This document shows, one piece after another, positions 9,546-17,605 of a DNA stretch of 28,720 bases (position 1 is the first letter of the stretch; each line of letters opens with the position of its first letter). The notes below the pieces were generated by a model. The model was not told the DNA's origin, made no database searches, and saw only the letters and a list, made by a program, of their open reading frames with translations. This DNA is from Pinguiococcus pyrenoidosus. Its lineage: Eukaryota > Sar > Pinguiophyceae > Pinguiochrysidales > Pinguiochrysidaceae. The DNA is taken from assembly GCA_019677205.1 (NCBI GenBank), contig JAAMXY010001437.1, positions 1 through 28,720 on the forward strand, given 5' to 3'. A program made the translations under genes and the position numbers.

Positions 9546-10317
9546 CGGAGCCGGAATCGATGCTGCCGCTCCAGAGCAGCGGCGGGGGCCAAACGGCTGC
9601 GGAATTCTGCAATTCTTCAAGTTCTGCCAGATGCCTTGGCGACGTACTTGTTTTCCGGATGACGCGGGAATTCAACGGCTGCGAGTCAGAAGCCCGACAG
9701 CCGGCTTCAAGACTTGCACGTTTCGAAATTTCGCGCAATTGCCCCTTCCTGGTTGAAGCATCCTATGAAATTTCATGAGACTTTCAATCTTCAGAAGGCC
9801 CGGCAGGTAAGTGGAATGAGGTATTGGACTTACGTGGCGCTAAGGTTCCGAAGGGCAAGGTCAGTGGGCAGGTTTGGAGAGCATGGCCGTTGCTGTTTCC
9901 CCAATGACAACGCGCTCGAGCGGCGGCGCGAAAAGTATAGGCTGCGTTCCGAGACAGTTACATCTCGGGAGGTCTCGGCGCTTTGAAGCGCGGCCGCACG
10001 CGCTTTCTTCCCACGCTCCTCGGCGCACCGACTCTGCACCTCCGTGACCGCGCGCCGCAGTCTGAGGTCTGTGGAGTTGCGCGTCTGTGGCGGATCTCGG
10101 GCCGCTTCCAGAAGCTTCTCGTCGCGCGGCGTAGGACCAGTGTTCTCCGCGCGCTCCGGGCGGAAGCACGGAGTCACAGAGCGCAACTGACCTCCCAGGG
10201 GCTTTGCGGCAGCAACTTGTGGCCCGGAGGCGGGAAGGACTCGGTGGCGTGTGGTTTTGTGCCCCCACGTGGCGGTCTTTCTGAAGGCTTCGCTCCGCTG
10301 CTCCCTCCGAGCGGCCC
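9546..10317. promoter_or_regulatory. 772-bp divergent intergenic region (CPBP protease / TOG protein)
   Basis: No gene is supported. The region must contain both promoters and 5' UTRs. A short palindrome-rich part at 9719-9777 includes CGAAATTTCG (9724-9733) and ATGAAATTTCAT (9765-9776). A minus-strand open frame over 9830-10486 runs into the TOG gene's first exon and intron and resembles nothing known. Confidence 0.5.
9765..9776. repeat. 12-bp perfect palindrome ATGAAATTTCAT
   Basis: It lies in a divergent promoter region with a second palindrome, CGAAATTTCG (9724-9733), 31 bp to its left; both share the GAAATTTC core. A repeated palindromic core could be a dimeric transcription-factor site; this is unproven. 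Confidence 0.5.
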
Positions 10318-12018
10318 ATGTCTGGCACGCTGAAAGCGACCGCGAGGTCTCCTTACTACCTTCGGTCCCGGGAGCAAAAGGTGAGTCTGCGCGATCCGCA
10401 CTGCTGCGCTCGGCGATGCGATCCAGCTCGGCCATCGCGCGTGCGTGGAGAGGGGCGTGAGAGAAGCAAGTCTCTCCGATGTCCAAGTCGACTCGATTCG
10501 AGTCCGTTCAGTCTGAATGGGGCGGAGGGCGCGACCCGTCTCACACAGTTTCTTTCCCTTCTCGCGTCCTTTTTGTTGCCGCAGATCCCCACGGACTTTG
10601 CCCAGGGCTTGGCGCTCGGCGGCGCAGCCACCGCGCGCGGTGCTACCCGGAGACCGCTCCAACGCGTGCAGCCGAAGAAAGATGAGAACGAAGACAACAA
10701 CATCAGCATAGTCGCCATGGATTCGCTCGACAGTCGCGTCTGCTGTGGGCGGGGCGATGGCATTGCCGAGCCGTCCTCTCCAGCGTCGAGCGCATGTGCG
10801 ATGGACCTTGAGCAATCCACGCCGCCTGCGCCGGTCGCACCGGCGCAGCTGCTCACCCAGGAGATGGAGATTTCTATCGAGGAGAGTCGCCTGGCGGGCG
10901 CGCCGAGCGGACCGATTTACAATCTGCCCGTGCCTGAGAGGGCGGAGCTGCTCGCCGTGGCAGAGGGCACGGCCGAGGAGCTCCTGGCATCGGCCCTCGC
11001 GATGGCTCAAACCGCTGGAGAGGACGAGTGGGCCAAGCGGCACGACGCGATCATCTGCTTCCGACGGCTAGCTGATGACGCCGGGAGCCGCGGGCTGATC
11101 GCGGAAACCTTGGCGGAGTGCTTGGCATGGCTTGCAGACGCCATACGATCTGAGCGCTCCGCGATCGCCAGGAACGGGCTGCTGTGTGCCACGGAGTTTT
11201 TCGAGCATTTCGGAGCCAGCGAGTCGGCGACGGATGCGTGGGGGGCGCACATTGCGAACATTGTTGAGACTCTGCTGCACCGATCTGCTGGGGGACCCAA
11301 GTTTGTGGGCAACGCCGCCAACGCCGCGCTTACCGCGGCCGTGAAGCACGTGGACGCAGCCAGTCTCTGCGTCGTTTTGCGAAATGGCTTGAGCGATCGC
11401 AACCCGGACGTTGCCGGGAATGCTGCGCTCCATATTGAGGGCTGCCTGGCGAGGCTGGGCGTGCAGAGCAAGGGGAGCAGGGCAGGCGCGGGCGAGGGCG
11501 AGGGCGAGGGGGAGTCCAAGCAGCGTGAATCGGAAGTCCCAGGCTGGTGGACGGCTCTGGAGGGTGCGGGCTACCGAGTGGAGGACCTGACTCGGGACAT
11601 GGCGCAGCATTGCCATGCTCGCTCAGCGATCGGGCGGCTACATTCGCGGCGGTCCCTGCAGCGGCTACGGGCCGCTTTAGGACTGGAAAGGTTCACATCC
11701 CTGCTACACAGCTCGCTGCCATCAGGGGCCCAGGTGCAGACGGTGCTGAAGAGCACCGCCTCGAAGCGAAAAGCGGGAGTGATGAGTGGGAGCCGCCAAC
11801 CAGCCTCGCAGCTCGTGGCCAAGGGAACGAGGATCTCGCTGAAGGACCGGATCCTCGCGGCGCAGAGGACAGCGCAGGGGTCCACCGATGGTGCGGCAGC
11901 GGATGCCTTGAGAACCCCCGTGGTCGACCGAGCTCCCGCCGAGAGGTTGCCCAGCGGCGTCACCAGGATAGATAGACAGGGCGCCCACGGGTTCACACAG
12001 GAAGCTGCACATCGCTGA
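10318..12018 (+). CDS. TOG-domain protein, crescerin/TOGARAM- or CLASP-like
   Basis: Exons are 10318-10380 and 10585-12018 (498 aa). The 204-bp intron has a strong donor (AAG|GTGAGT), a pyrimidine-rich acceptor (TTTTTGTTGCCGCAG) and phase 0. The first ~160 residues are disordered (PYYLRSREQK, then an acidic PKKDENEDNN). Residues about 165-315 form one HEAT/TOG array: WAKRHDAIICFRRLA, SAIARNGLLCATEFFEHFG, GNAANAALTAAV and LSDRNPDVAGNAALHIE. The alternating helix pattern is that of TOG domains that bind tubulin, closest by eye to the crescerin/TOGARAM type that regulates ciliary microtubule length. Another helical stretch (RSLQRLRAALGLERFTSLL, about 378) matches the end of that domain. A Gly-Glu tract and a disordered basic tail follow. 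Having one TOG, not an array of several, is unusual, so partnering or dimerising is likely. The TOG call is good; the subfamily is tentative. Confidence 0.78.
   Translation: MSGTLKATARSPYYLRSREQKVSLRDPHCCARRCDPARPSRVRGEGRERSKSLRCPSRLDSSPFSLNGAEGATRLTQFLSLLASFLLPQIPTDFAQGLALGGAATARGATRRPLQRVQPKKDENEDNNISIVAMDSLDSRVCCGRGDGIAEPSSPASSACAMDLEQSTPPAPVAPAQLLTQEMEISIEESRLAGAPSGPIYNLPVPERAELLAVAEGTAEELLASALAMAQTAGEDEWAKRHDAIICFRRLADDAGSRGLIAETLAECLAWLADAIRSERSAIARNGLLCATEFFEHFGASESATDAWGAHIANIVETLLHRSAGGPKFVGNAANAALTAAVKHVDAASLCVVLRNGLSDRNPDVAGNAALHIEGCLARLGVQSKGSRAGAGEGEGEGESKQRESEVPGWWTALEGAGYRVEDLTRDMAQHCHARSAIGRLHSRRSLQRLRAALGLERFTSLLHSSLPSGAQVQTVLKSTASKRKAGVMSGSRQPASQLVAKGTRISLKDRILAAQRTAQGSTDGAAADALRTPVVDRAPAERLPSGVTRIDRQGAHGFTQEAAHR
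11491..11512 (+). repeat. GAGGGC hexamer tract in the TOG gene
   Basis: A GC-rich hexanucleotide tract coding for alternating Gly-Glu in a linker after the TOG domain. It keeps the frame and would tolerate copy-number change. Confidence 0.75.
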
Positions 12019-12486
12019 GCCCAGCCGCCCTGAGAGCTACCCAGACCCAGAAGTTCCGCGAATAGAGTCCCTGAAGTCGGTGCCCAAGGCGCCGAGCGAG
12101 GCTGCCTGTATGAATCCTTTTGTGAACAGCATCCATAGTATCCCAGCTGGTTGAAGCAGCGAGGTCTGCGAAGACCGCAAATGACCCAGGCGCTGTTCGG
12201 GCGTCCTAGAGAATTCACTCAAGATGCGGATCGCCGACTCGAAACGTTGAGCGAAAGCGCTGAAAAAATGAACAAGGCATCCTTGCGCTGTCTGAGCGTC
12301 GCCGCTCGATCACGACTCCGTCCATAGGGAAACGCAGCCTTACTTACAGAATAGCCACGTCGAGAAAATGAAAAAAAAAACTCACGAACACCGCATGCGC
12401 CACACCGCCGCTGCACCTGAAGCACGCACGAGCAACTCATCCCGCAAAAGCACCACTCTTATCTACAGACGCGTCGCACACGATCC
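12019..12486. other. 468-bp convergent intergenic region
   Basis: It lies between the stop codons of the TOG gene and MAF1 and should hold both 3' UTRs. No gene, RNA or conserved polyadenylation signal is recognised. A run of ten A residues sits near 12369-12378, and a CGTTTCGA word is present in reverse near 12239. Confidence 0.6.
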
Positions 12487-13594
12487 TCACGAGCCTTCCT
12501 CCCAATCCTGCCGGATTGAGTAGAAGTCTTCTTCCGCGTCCATGTCCGTCTCGTTCTGCTCGTCACCGAAATCGCTGTCCAGCTCTTCGTCCTCTTCGTC
12601 GACCGAGGAAAAGAGCTTGCTCCTGGCGATGCAAGTAAAGAAGATGATCCGCTTCAGCGCCTTGTTGAAAAAGAAGTAATTGAAGCTCCAGAGAGTCCCC
12701 TCGCTGAACGGATCTCCATCCAGGTCAGGAATGTAGCGGTACACCTCGCACTCCCGGAGCCGGATGATGTCCTCCTGCGCGACGCGACACAGAACAGGAG
12801 TTAACGCCGGCCTCTTTTCCGCACGCTGTGCAGCGGCGACTGCTCGGACCGAGACAGAGAAGGAAAAGACGGGCGTTTCGGCCGTACCACGGTCCTCCAG
12901 ACATCGACAAGGAACTTCTTCTCGGTCCCACTGGTGAGACCTTCTATTCTGAACTCGTCCACGTGAGCCAGGTGCGTGTTGATGTCGTTCACGACGAAAC
13001 TGAGGTGAGATTCCTTGAGGAACTGCTCGGGACGGAGAGACCTGCAGGATCGCGCGCAGCGAAGCGTCAGTCGTCGCTCGCCACGTCGGACGGGCGCGCT
13101 TCAGGCCCAAAGTAAGGGTATTCGGCAGCTCTCGATCACAGGGTGCTTCCGAATTCTCGTCCTGCCTCGTCGGGGCGCGATGGCGTCTTCGCTTTCGCAA
13201 CTCGACCGCAAGGCTGCGACTTGCGCCTCTCTGCGCCTCCGCCCACCCGGCACGACCGAGCCGCCCGAACACGCTCACGCCTCATGATGCCACAGCGCAC
13301 TTACGAGAAGTCGTAATCCGGAAAGCTGGCGTTCATGGTGATGATGAGGTCGATCAGAAGGTTTCGAGTGGAGGACTCCGAAAGGGGTCCAAGTGGAGAC
13401 TCGGCGGGGGACTTGGGGCTGGTGGCGAGCTCCTGCTTCAGCTGTCGGTCCAGCTTGCGCGAGAGGCGCTTGTCGTCGCCGGCTCGTTTACAGCTGAAGG
13501 CTTCGACGCGGCCGTCGAGGACGATGTCGCCCATCTCGAAATCACTCAGCAGGTTTGTGTAATGCGCGAGGCGCGGGTCTTCCAGGTACTTCAT
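12487..13594 (-). CDS. MAF1: MAF1, repressor of RNA polymerase III
   Basis: Three exons read on the minus strand, 13594-13305, 13041-12888 and 12774-12487, give 243 aa. The introns (13042-13304 and 12775-12887) are GT-AG with matching phases (2 and 0). MAF1 binds RNA polymerase III and blocks tRNA and 5S rRNA transcription under stress or low TOR activity. The start [13 protein letters not shown], the box-A block [17 protein letters not shown] and PDYDF end exon 1. Exon 2 carries [10 protein letters not shown]. Exon 3 carries the B/C boxes IPDLDGDPF and [19 protein letters not shown], followed by an acidic tail. The linker after box A is short and contains clustered Ser-Pro sites ([13 protein letters not shown]), plausible phosphorylation control points. 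ATG 13594 lies in an ideal context (ACCACCATGA); the upstream in-frame GTG was rejected. Confidence 0.96.
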
Positions 13595-14403
13595 GGTGGT
13601 ACGCTTCGGCAAACCTAGGGCGATGGCGAAAGCCACCGCTTAGTGGTGTTTCGGGCACATCCTCGCGGGCCGATAAGGAAGAACGGAGGAAAACGGCGCT
13701 GCGGAAACCACGGAGTTCGACCAAAACTTCGTGGCGTAATTCAGAGCGCTTTCCGAAAGGGTGAAACTCTTCTGCTTTCTTACTGATATTCCCTGCGCTG
13801 GGGAGTGAGGATCATGCGTGCATCATTGTCAAAATAGACTTGGCCGTTTGTCCTACATCCTATGATATCATATGTATATTGATGGATGGCTGACTGGTCT
13901 CGAAGATGCACCCCGGCGGTGTCAGGCAGTGGCCGCATTCAACCTGAACAGGCTTCCAACATGCATCTGGGTTTTACATTTGCGCTTCCACCAATCACGC
14001 CTCGCGCCGGCATTTCCGGGGATCGGTCGTGTCGCGCCCTCGTGTCGCGAGCCATTTGGCTTGCAGCGTTGTTTGCCGTCGGGAGATTTTCGAACCGGCA
14101 AGCTGTGCCCAGCCGCCGAACTGCGCGCTGGAGAGCGGTTCTGGTCTCCTCCTCCATCCCCGCCTGCCCGATGTCTTCAAGTGCTGCACAGCGCGTTCGT
14201 GGCTGGTGGGCCTGACGGCGACTCCGAGGCGTGCGAGCTCGTGTGCTCCATGAGTCGATCCCCGAGCCGCGGCATTGCTCCTGAGCCTCCTGCTCTCGTT
14301 GAACGCTCGGTGAAGCTGACGCGACGCGATGAGCATCGACGAAAGAGGCCACGGGACGGCCTGCGTCTGAAGCTCTAGGCTGCTCCCTAAGGGTCCGAGG
14401 AAA
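13595..14403. promoter_or_regulatory. 809-bp divergent intergenic region (MAF1 / CTFxP-repeat protein)
   Basis: It must contain both promoters. An ATG frame at 13872-14378 (168 codons) has no family resemblance, and its final part is basic low complexity; it is treated as 5' UTR or chance. The AT-richer centre at 13800-13890 carries the perfect 12-bp palindrome TATGATATCATA (13861-13872). Confidence 0.5.
13861..13872. repeat. 12-bp perfect palindrome TATGATATCATA
   Basis: It sits in the AT-rich centre of the MAF1/CTFxP divergent promoter region. It could be a binding site for a dimeric factor; no direct evidence. Confidence 0.45.
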
Positions 14404-17400
14404 ATGGAGGTGGACGAGGAGGATGCCTCGTCGTCTTCCGTCTCTCCTCTTCTGTCAAGCGACTCGCAGGCATCGCCTCGCGCCCAGAGGCCCACTGCCA
14501 AGGATCGACTCCTCCTCCGGCTCGCGGCGGCCCGAAGCAGAAGAGAGCAGGCGCAGGCAAGAGACCGAGACACTCTCCTGCAAAGTGACTCGGACTTGGC
14601 TGTGGACTTGGCTGTGGACTTGGCTGTGGACTTGGACGTGGATTTGGACGAGGATTTGGACGAGGATTTGGACGCCGACAGCGATGCCAGGTCGGAGCAT
14701 GAAGAGAAGCAGACTGCGTTTTGTATGCATACAGCAGCAGAAAGAGAGAATGGGGTTCGGATGAATGCCGAGAGAGTCTTGCTGGGTACGGACAAGGGGG
14801 TGGAAAGTACCGAAGCGAAGCGGCGGCCAAGACCGCGACTGCAGAGCTACGGCGCGGCAAGCAGTGACAGGGAAGCACGGGCAGGCATGAATCGGCGTAG
14901 AGAAGCGCATGATCTAGCCGAGCTCGCGCACACCGAATCGCTGCCACCGGAAGGCGGTTCGCTGCACCAAGACGTCCTGTACGCGAGCCATGACTTTGCG
15001 AGCGGCCGGCTGGAGCTGGAGTTCATGCCAGCGGCGCAGAGCGTTCCAAAGACGACATCGCCAGCTCTTGCCGACGGATTTCAGGGGATGCCGCAGACTG
15101 CAGCAGAGTCCAATTCGCTCGAGGACGATCAGTTCTTCATTGAAAGGCGCAAAGCGCCACGGGGCGCGCGGAGAAGAAGACGAAACCGGACTCTCGAGCA
15201 GCGCGGGTCCTTTCTTGAGCGACTTCAAGAGGATCAGATGCGCAGGGATCAGAACCGTCGCCAAGCGCTCAAGCATTCTAGAGATGAGCTGCGCCGCAGT
15301 AGGAATAAGACCGTTGCTGTGAGCAGACACTCCAGGAAACTGCTGGCGGAGTCGGGCCGCGTTCCCCTGTGGACGACCGGCTTTGCCAAACGAGCCCTTA
15401 AATCCAGGAGGGAAGATCGGCAGGTTGCCGTCGAGGATTCGTCGCAGCCAGAAGAACTTGGCGGGGTAGGGAAGGATCTCGCGGACGATGGCATCAGGGA
15501 CCCGGCGTCTTCTCTGGATTCGCGATCGACAAACTGCGCTAGCCTGCTTCTTGGGATGAGGGAATCGGAGGTGTCCGGCAGCCTACGTGCCGCCATCCTT
15601 CGTCGGTATCGGAGCATCTCCAAGGCAAGACGCCAAGAAGGCGAACCCGCCTATACGCGACGGAGTCCGAATCGGGCGGCGATCCTGCAAATCGTCGTGC
15701 CTTGGCTTCGCGATTTTGAGTTGAAGAGTGGCTTGCTCGACGTGGGTCAGTTCGCAGTCATCCTTCGCGATTTGGGAATGTGTAGTGCTTCCGTAGCGAG
15801 GCGGCTTCGGCAGGAAGGCAATGCCAATGGCGATGGCGAAGGCGAGGATGCGCCTCCGGCATCCGCCTCTGCGATTGCACTGCTCTGGGACTACCTGAGA
15901 GAACGACGGCAGAGGCACGTGGGCCTGTCGGGTTCCACAGTCGTGGACGTGGCCTCTGCCGTGATTGCCGACTCGTCCTTGAAGCCGAGGCTGCAGCCCG
16001 CTGAAGCATCCTCGAAGCCGAAGCATCTCCAGCAGCGAATGGAGGAGGAGGTGATGCAGCTGGAGATCGACGACGCCTTGGGCCTGCTCCGTGAGCACTG
16101 GTTGGCGTTCCTTGCTACGCCCACTGAGGGCGGCAACCTTCGAGGAGAGGCCCTCAAGGACTTCCTCTGGGCTGCAACGGAGTACGCTCCCATTGAGGCT
16201 TCATCCAGTAGGATTCGAGCGGAGAAGTCGGAGTTTGCGGGGCACGGCTCGATGCCGCGGCACTCGAGCTTCCACAGGAGCCGTTATCTGAAGGTGATTC
16301 GGGAGCGAGAAGAGGAGTGCACCTTTGCGCCAGCGATCAATGGCATCAGCCGTCTTCTCGACCAGAAGCACCAGCAGCGGCTGCTGGAGAAGCATCACCT
16401 GCCGGGGTCGGCCACACGAGAGGAGCTGCTCGTCGCCGAGCAGGAGGCCTCGTACCAGTGGCGCCACAATGAGCTCCAGAAAAAGCAGCAGGAGGCGGTG
16501 AGCGCTTGCACTTTTCGTCCTCACGTCCTCTCACCAGCCAAGCCAGTGCGAGCTGCCCGCTCAGGAGCGCCGGGCTCTCTTCACGGAGGGAGTCCCTACG
16601 CGGAAGCTTCTGCTTATCGCGGTGAGCCGCGGTCTCACTTTTCTTCGCCGGGCGAGCGGCAGTCGGGCGCTTCTTGTTTTGAGAATCGGGATGCCCTGAA
16701 CGTCTTCGACGCTCTGTACCTCGATCACAAGGATCGCGAGACGAAGTGCCGCCTCAGGAAGGAAGCTGGCGAGCTCAAGACACGTGAACAGCAGGAGCTC
16801 GAGGCGCACTGCACATTCACGCCGCGTCTACAGAGAAGACCCGTCGTCGATCAGTCCGATTCCAGCATTCTCACCGAGTGGCAGATCGAGGGTATTCGAG
16901 GCTTCGCCCGTCGCACTCGAAAGGCTCAGCGGATGCACGACGAGAAGATGCGGATACAACGCGTCGTGGAGTTCCGTTCGGGGGAGTATTGGAGATCTAC
17001 TGCGAAGTCTCCGACGAAGACGCAGCTCGATCCCTTCAACCTCAGTCCGCCTTCGTGGCGGTATCTGGAGAGGATACGGAGGAAGGAGGCGGACAGGGCT
17101 GCGGAGAAGAGCCTGCTGGACCAGCGCGAGAGGATCCGGCGACTACGAGCGCGGCGCGCAGCAGCACGAAGCGCAGCGAAGAGCCGGTTCGATAGGCATG
17201 TCCAGAGCCACCTAAGATGCCATGATCTTCCCTCCGTGGTGCTCGAGGTCATTACCGTCGATGGCATCAAGACGAAGTGCCCGGTCTGGTTCGACGAGGC
17301 GATTGAAGATCAGGCGCAGCGGTTTGTCGCCGCGCACGGTATCCGCATGGATGCCGTCGCGAAAATCGCCTCGGCCATGGAGGCTGCGCTCGAAGCCGTA

Positions 17401-17517
17401 AAGGCGGCAGCCGTTGCGCGGCGGGCGCAAGATCAAGCGCTTGGCGTAGGTAGAGGAGATCCGCAAAGCCCAGAGCCGAGTGGAGAAGACATGCTTGACA
17501 AGGAGATCGACGAGTGA
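14404..17517 (+). CDS. Large charged protein with three CTFxP repeats, protist-type, function unknown
   Basis: Single exon, 1037 aa, ATG 14404 in a good context (aaaATGGAG). Residues 64-91 are a DLAV/DLDE tetrapeptide repeat. A long basic, probably disordered region follows. Two helical blocks (about 418-465 and 545-600; for example SGLLDVGQFAVILRDLGM) look like degenerate EF-hand pairs. Three copies of a C-T-F-x-P motif follow: EECTFAPAI (C639), ACTFRPHV (C702) and HCTFTPRL (C803), each embedded in charged helices rich in E, K and R. The last ~70 residues hold LEVITVDGIKTKCPVWFDE, then a helical tail, resembling a small C-terminal module that I recall from protist proteins with the same repeat. 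Such proteins occur in flagellates and ciliates, so a flagellar or cytoskeletal role is plausible but unproven. The 3' end faces the kinase-HAD gene across 88 bp. Confidence 0.85.
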   Translation: MEVDEEDASSSSVSPLLSSDSQASPRAQRPTAKDRLLLRLAAARSRREQAQARDRDTLLQSDSDLAVDLAVDLAVDLDVDLDEDLDEDLDADSDARSEHEEKQTAFCMHTAAERENGVRMNAERVLLGTDKGVESTEAKRRPRPRLQSYGAASSDREARAGMNRRREAHDLAELAHTESLPPEGGSLHQDVLYASHDFASGRLELEFMPAAQSVPKTTSPALADGFQGMPQTAAESNSLEDDQFFIERRKAPRGARRRRRNRTLEQRGSFLERLQEDQMRRDQNRRQALKHSRDELRRSRNKTVAVSRHSRKLLAESGRVPLWTTGFAKRALKSRREDRQVAVEDSSQPEELGGVGKDLADDGIRDPASSLDSRSTNCASLLLGMRESEVSGSLRAAILRRYRSISKARRQEGEPAYTRRSPNRAAILQIVVPWLRDFELKSGLLDVGQFAVILRDLGMCSASVARRLRQEGNANGDGEGEDAPPASASAIALLWDYLRERRQRHVGLSGSTVVDVASAVIADSSLKPRLQPAEASSKPKHLQQRMEEEVMQLEIDDALGLLREHWLAFLATPTEGGNLRGEALKDFLWAATEYAPIEASSSRIRAEKSEFAGHGSMPRHSSFHRSRYLKVIREREEECTFAPAINGISRLLDQKHQQRLLEKHHLPGSATREELLVAEQEASYQWRHNELQKKQQEAVSACTFRPHVLSPAKPVRAARSGAPGSLHGGSPYAEASAYRGEPRSHFSSPGERQSGASCFENRDALNVFDALYLDHKDRETKCRLRKEAGELKTREQQELEAHCTFTPRLQRRPVVDQSDSSILTEWQIEGIRGFARRTRKAQRMHDEKMRIQRVVEFRSGEYWRSTAKSPTKTQLDPFNLSPPSWRYLERIRRKEADRAAEKSLLDQRERIRRLRARRAAARSAAKSRFDRHVQSHLRCHDLPSVVLEVITVDGIKTKCPVWFDEAIEDQAQRFVAAHGIRMDAVAKIASAMEAALEAVKAAAVARRAQDQALGVGRGDPQSPEPSGEDMLDKEIDE
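14593..14676 (+). repeat. 12-bp coding tandem repeat, 7 units
   Basis: The units begin GACTTGGCTGTG at 14593, 14605 and 14617, then GACTTGGACGTG at 14629 and GATTTGGACGAG at 14641 and 14653, ending with GATTTGGACGCC at 14665. It encodes DLAV-DLAV-DLAV-DLDV-DLDE-DLDE-DLDA, an acidic tract in the N-terminal part of the CTFxP protein. The order of variants suggests stepwise local duplication. Confidence 0.92.
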
Positions 17518-17581
17518 AGGCGAAAGCGTAGACGTTCCTTGACCACGAAGGACGAATCCCAAGCGGCGATCTCATCGCTCT

Positions 17582-17602
17582 CGCCTCGCCTCGCCTCGCC
17601 TC
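17582..17602. repeat. CGCCT pentanucleotide tract
   Basis: About four copies of CGCCT in the 88-bp gap between two convergent genes; a simple sequence repeat probably in a 3' UTR. Confidence 0.8.
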
Positions 17603-17605
17603 CTG

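Noticed and set aside
9830..10486. 218-codon minus-strand frame between CPBP and TOG genes
   Set aside because: R/S/A-rich with no known domain, and it overlaps the first exon and intron of the TOG gene on the other strand.
13872..14378. 168-codon plus-strand frame before the CTFxP gene
   Set aside because: ATG-started, but no domain and composition like translated non-coding DNA; a different frame from the next gene and no splice link that I could support.
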